Below are positions 59,501-64,000 of a stretch of 64,000 nt of DNA, in pieces. This DNA comes from Punica granatum (Eukaryota; Streptophyta; Magnoliopsida; Myrtales; Lythraceae), in contig NC_045131.1 in the NCBI RefSeq assembly GCF_007655135.1, forward strand, positions 6,882,001-6,946,000, given 5' to 3'. The position numbers and the translations under genes are program-made. Under the pieces are notes generated by a model that saw only the letters and a program-made list of their open reading frames with translations, made no database searches and was not told the DNA's origin. Every line of letters starts with the position of its first letter. Within the stretch, counting starts at the first letter, position 1.

Positions 59501-61277
59501 AAGATGTTCTCTCATGTATCTCAAAGTATTTTTGCATGCATGCACTTTACTTTTATTACTGAAGAGATAATAACAGCAGAAGGTATGCCTAGGTTTAGCT
59601 CAAAGTCCATAATTCTTGTATTTTCACATGGATATTCTTCTTCCAATTACAAACACGATAACATAATGTTGATCTCTGTGCTGATTTGGTATAATTTAGT
59701 TAGAAACGGAATCTAGTTACAGGGACAATATTTTAATTTCTTTATTCCCAAATCTTTTGGGTTCTTATTTAAAATTGTCATTCCTTAAATTTCAGGTATA
59801 ATGTTCTGGGCCTAGCAACTACTATCGGAGAATCATTCTATAAATGTCTAGATGCTCATTATGTTGCAGTTGCCCTAATGGAGAATATACAATCAATGGA
59901 GTTCAGGCACATGAGGCAGCTAATACATTCAGTCATTATTCCTGTTGTCAAATTTTGTCCGCCGGACTTGTGGGAAATTTGGCTTGAGAAGCTTTTGCAC
60001 CCTTTATTTGTTCACTCTCAACAGGCTCTCAGCATTTCTTGGGCTAGTCTTCTACACGAAGGCAGATCAAAAGTTCCAGACTACTTGTCTGTGTCAGTGG
60101 GAGAGTTAAAAGTCGAAGTAATGGAAGAAAAGCTACTTCGGGATCTAACTCGTGAGATATGTTCTCTCCTCTCCGTCATAGCTTCTCCAGCACTAAACAC
60201 AGGGCTTCCATCTCTAGAACAATCTGGGCATGCCAATCGCGTGGATTCGTCTTCTCTGAAAGAATTGGAGGCGTTTTCTCAAAGCTCAATGGTTAGGTAT
60301 GCTAGATGTAGCTCAATCATCTATGAATTCTATATCATTTCATTGTGTGTTTCATATTCATATTATTGTCATTGATTTCTTATTTATCTACAGTTTCCTC
60401 ATGAAGCACAAACATGTGGTTCTCCCGGTGTTGCAAATGTGTCTTGAAGTTTTCACATGGACAGATGGTGAAGCCACAAGTAAAGTTTGTTCTTTCTGCT
60501 CCACGGTTTTCCTCCTGGCTATATCAACAAACAATGTGGAGCTTCGAGAATTCGTTTCTAAAGATCTGTTCTCTGCAATCATCCGTGGCTTGTCTCTCGA
60601 GTCAAATGCTATAATCAGTGCTGATCTTGTCAACCTATGTCGCGAAATATTTGTATATCTCTGTGATAGAGATCCGGCTCCTCGACAGGTTAGAATGGTT
60701 TCCTAATGGATGAAAATATCTCATTAGTATTATGATGCAGACATCGGAAAGAATGCGTGGATTTACGTTTCCGAAATTGCTTTCAGGTTCTACTCTCTCT
60801 TCCTTGCATTAAACCCCAAGATTTAGCTGCTTTTGAGGAAGCGTTGACGAAGACCTTGAGCCCGAAGGAACAGAAGCAGCATATGAAGAGTCTGCTGGTA
60901 CTAGCAACAGGCAATAAGTTGAAAGCTCTGGCGGCTCAGAAGAGTGTCAACATAATTACCAACGTGTCAAGTAAGAATGTTATATAAAATGCTCAATTAT
61001 TATTTGAATTATCTGTTAACACCAATTAAAACCCTGTTGAACCCATCGAACTCATGAACCAAAGCTCGCCCGGTTCAACGTCTGCGTTGAGTGCGTGTGA
61101 CTGATTTTTCACGGTGTCCTCATGCTAGTATTTTGCATTTCTATTTAATTTGAGAATGTGTTCAACTAAACTTTTAACTTTCCTGTTCCACCTCCAGTGA
61201 GGCCTCGCAGCAATGTAAATGCCCCCGAACCGAGGGTTGAAGATGGGGAGCATGTTGGGTTGGCTGCAATCTTGTGA
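53531..61277 (+). CDS. HST: HASTY, exportin-5 orthologue (1206 aa, 22 exons)
   Basis: Exons: 53531-53641, 53938-54039, 54160-54303, 54388-54468, 54553-54622, 54720-54790, 54864-55027, 55137-55208, 55318-55555, 56478-56540, 56807-57100, 57427-57540, 57660-57786, 57868-58037, 58128-58229, 58639-58742, 58827-59115, 59216-59460, 59796-60296, 60394-60688, 60787-60970, 61198-61277. All frames join and the total matches the usual length (about 1200 aa). Signature segments include NVARALLAALDW at the N-terminus, LVRLRWEELNPEERR, ALVAEIVRREGLNLWQE, DLEGDRRRLLLRGLTQSLP, VLAWLLEPLSQQWVQ and SPKEQKQHMKSLLVLATGN near the C-terminus. HASTY is a karyopherin-beta family HEAT-repeat protein needed for normal miRNA levels and movement in plants. 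No lesion was found. Confidence 0.96.
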
Positions 61278-63880
61278 ACAAACCCTTCACTGAAAATTGT
61301 ACAGGAAAGAGTTTATGATACACATATACTAGAGGCTACGGCGCAATGGAGCAGTCCGTGGTGAGGAAATTAATTAAGGCAGCCTTCTTTGTTGTTATAT
61401 CCTTTTCCGTTTCTTCTGCCCTATGGCCTATCCTATGTAATTTTGGACCTGAGGAGGCCATGAAATCCTTTTGATCCCCATTCACAGTTTTGGAGCTCAT
61501 CGAGTGATGTAGGTTCGTCATTGTCACATGGCTGCTCACTTTATGCTTTTCGATAATCAAATTTAGTTACCCTTGATGTAGCGGGCTTATCTATCTAGTG
61601 TGTTTTACTGATGCTGATTCATGTTCGAGTTGGTGAAGTGAAGTTATGATGTTGACAGATGAAAGAATCGTCAGTCATTTTATTTATGCTTGTCCGGAAT
61701 GGATTTCTCACTCGGTACTATATGACTTGAAGACTTATTTGGTTGGTGGTGTCACGCATAAGTAATCCCTATCTCAGAATTTGGTAGGATGCCTTACAGA
61801 AGGTTTCCAGTTCAGAGGTATACTATCCGAGCTTAGCCAGGCCATGCCATTGCCTGTAATCTATTTAATTAACCTTCAACATTCGATTTGGCCCGCAACT
61901 TCGACCGGTGGCCTGGAAGAGATTTAATGAAAGATCCATCTCCTAATCCCAGATGTTGCGATGCCTATTAGGTCTGTCTCATGCCGCCTAATCTGTCGAG
62001 ACAACTCATTATGAGAATGAAAACGTCATTATTCCTATATGCTTATATTCGGACGCAGCGAAGACATATTCCACGACAAGCAGACTTTTCCGCACTTATC
62101 ACATGCTTATCGGAAGAGTTAAGAAAAAAGGGAAAATTACGACTTCCCCCACACCACGGGTTAGAAGGACCTAGAACAATTTTAATGCATCCAGTTAAAA
62201 TGTAATGTAGAATTCGATTCTGAATTGAACAGTAACATATACAAAGTGGTAGATTGAGAAGATTGAAGAAGAAAAGAGCCGGTGAAGGAAATGTGTTGTC
62301 TTTGCTCGGCTGATGCGGAGTGTGTGGCTGATCTATATTTCCCTCATTGTAACTCTCTGTTATTCGATTCTTTTAATCAACCGTTCCTTCTATGCTTGCA
62401 AACAATTGGATCCACTCTCTCTCAGTGAATATTAGAAATATGTCTAGATTACTTGCATGTAGTATGATATAATTATTTTTTTTTTGAAAAATTAAAAGTT
62501 TCTTCAATAATCCGAAAGAGCTGCTTGAAATACTCCGTTAAGTTCAATATACTAAACTTTCTATAAATACTCGACAAAATTCATTTTATCCACAGTCTTC
62601 TATTTATTATATTTTTTTTTCCACACCTCTACACGATATCTCCACTCTTCATAGACACTTCTACCTATTATAGGATTATGGCCGGTCTCTCTATACAATT
62701 ATTGTTTGCTTTATTTGTTTATTGTCATCATAATTTTACTTATTTGATTTTTTTTATCTATATTCATTTTAAGTTATATATATTGATTATCTATTTTTAT
62801 ATAAAAGAAAAATAGAAAGTTACTACGCTGCCCAACGGGCGGGTATCAATTAATATCTATTATTGCTACAAATCAGAAGAGTATAATTGTGTAACTTTGA
62901 GTATCCCATAATACCTTGAACAAAATATTTTTAAATAATAACCACCAATAGACAAAATTAACCACTCTATTTTCTCTCCATTCTCCACAGCCTTTCCATT
63001 TTCTCCCCAGCACTCATACGCCTCCCCCCACCCTCCCCGAATGAGAAAGTCTTAATGTCACCAAAACCATGACCCACCTGGCTCCTTTTCTTTACATTGA
63101 TCCGACATATCTCTTATATATATATAAAGTAGACTCCCCGAATAAGAACTCTCCATTCCTTCTAGGAGAGCTTACCGTTGACCTTTCTCTCAGCTCGTGG
63201 TGGATCGTCCCTTTATCTTCCCTATATATATATATATATATCATTTGTATAGTCATTTAAAGTGCTTTTTGAAATAGGTTATCCAGTGTACTTAGATAAA
63301 CGTTCATGGAATTAATTTTTTTTAGAATTTCTGTGTGAATAGTCAAATTTAATTCCCTAGAAATATATTCCAAGACTATTCACACGGAAAATTGGGTCAC
63401 GCGGATGTGAAATTAAATTTTTTTCTCTTCACACGGAAATGGAATGACCCGAGGCATGAAAAGAAATGGAATGACAACGTAAAATTCTTTTGACTAGTGG
63501 ATTTGCATGTGCTTGCGCATGCCTGGATTGTTTTTGTTGCATTATCAAATGGGCACATGTAGTAAAATAGCTAATATATCTTATCAATAAACTAATCTAT
63601 GTCATATGTCAGCACATATAATACGAAAACTGCAATCTAGAAAATTTGAGTATGTAACACTTTATTTACATGCAATCCCAAAAAATAAAGAAACTGTTAA
63701 AATTAATCATTATCTTTCCTTAAAAAAGTTTGTGCATCTAGTAGAGACTTTCATTGGATGCAGTGAATAGTGTATATTAAGATATATGATCAGAGAGTTA
63801 ATTTCGAGATTACAATAAAATGCTATAACATCGTATTACAATAACAAGGCTCAAAGTATGAAGTGCGGAGCGAGGGAGCA
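61278..63880. other. HASTY 3' UTR and AT-rich intergenic region
   Basis: No gene is seen. An imperfect inverted repeat (ctgtgtgaatagtc near 63331 against gactattcacacgg near 63377) and a (ta)n tract (about 63223-63241) are present. A 74-codon plus-strand frame at 61981-62205 has no recognisable domain and is not called. Confidence 0.7.
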
Positions 63881-63991
63881 ACGCCGGACAGTTTGGGCAT
63901 ATTAATAATATGTAATATTAATAATTACATATTATTACTATTAAATCTGGGAGAGGGGCATTGACTGAACCACGCCGGACAGTTTGGGCAT
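63881..63991. repeat. 20-bp direct repeat around a 14-bp-arm hairpin at the window end
   Basis: acgccggacagtttgggcat is present at 63881-63900 and 63972-63991. Between them, taataatatgtaat (63903-63916) and attacatattatta (63924-63937) form a perfect inverted repeat with a 7-base loop. This may be the edge of an element continuing beyond the window. Confidence 0.8.
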
Positions 63992-64000
63992 TAATATTAG

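Overview
The window is nuclear DNA of a flowering plant, almost certainly a core eudicot. The evidence is AT-rich intergenic DNA, GT-AG introns, plant-specific gene families (a phytyl ester synthase, a HASTY exportin, a plant DRB protein, a plant CDK-like kinase) and plant TRIM, Mutator-like and LINE-type elements. I cannot name the species from the sequence.

The left 40 kb is a tandem segmental duplication. Unit 1 (about 1-18451) and unit 2 (about 18452-40074) carry the same modules in the same order, all on the plus strand: (A) a gene for an unrecognised protein with 15-residue repeats; (B) a shorter relative of A with 27-residue repeats, downstream of a 113-bp tandem repeat; a long AT-rich non-coding stretch; (C) a 5'-truncated pseudogene copy of A; a 380-bp tandem repeat array; and (P) a 13-exon phytyl ester synthase/acyltransferase gene (PES1/PES2 type). 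The two units have decayed in opposite ways. Unit 1 has an open A (492 aa), but its B has lost the middle of the gene and its P carries a nonsense codon and a frameshift. In unit 2, A is broken by a TRIM insertion, a frameshift and a promoter deletion, whereas B stays open (214 aa, with a shifted tail) and P is fully open (735 aa). C is dead in both units and shares the same stop codon, so it died before the duplication. Several transposons with clear target-site duplications are present in only one unit and therefore inserted afterwards. A piece of a third, truncated unit follows unit 2 (40075-40530).

The right 23 kb is single-copy and holds three housekeeping or regulatory genes: a DRB2-like double-stranded-RNA-binding gene whose third coding exon has two in-frame stops (41645-43868); a myristoylation-signal CDK-like Ser/Thr kinase of the At1g54610 type (47085-50856, 7 exons, 568 aa); and a full HASTY/exportin-5 gene (53531-61277, 22 exons, 1206 aa). 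The intergenic spaces contain small Mutator-like MITEs, one nested inside another, together with microsatellites and a 36-base C tract.

The most unusual content is the A/B repeat-protein family. I do not recognise it. It appears to be built from a shared N-terminal module plus a C-terminal repeat that exists as a 27-residue version (B) and a shortened, heavily amplified 15-residue version (A). All exon coordinates were derived by hand from splice signals and frame continuity, with no database search.
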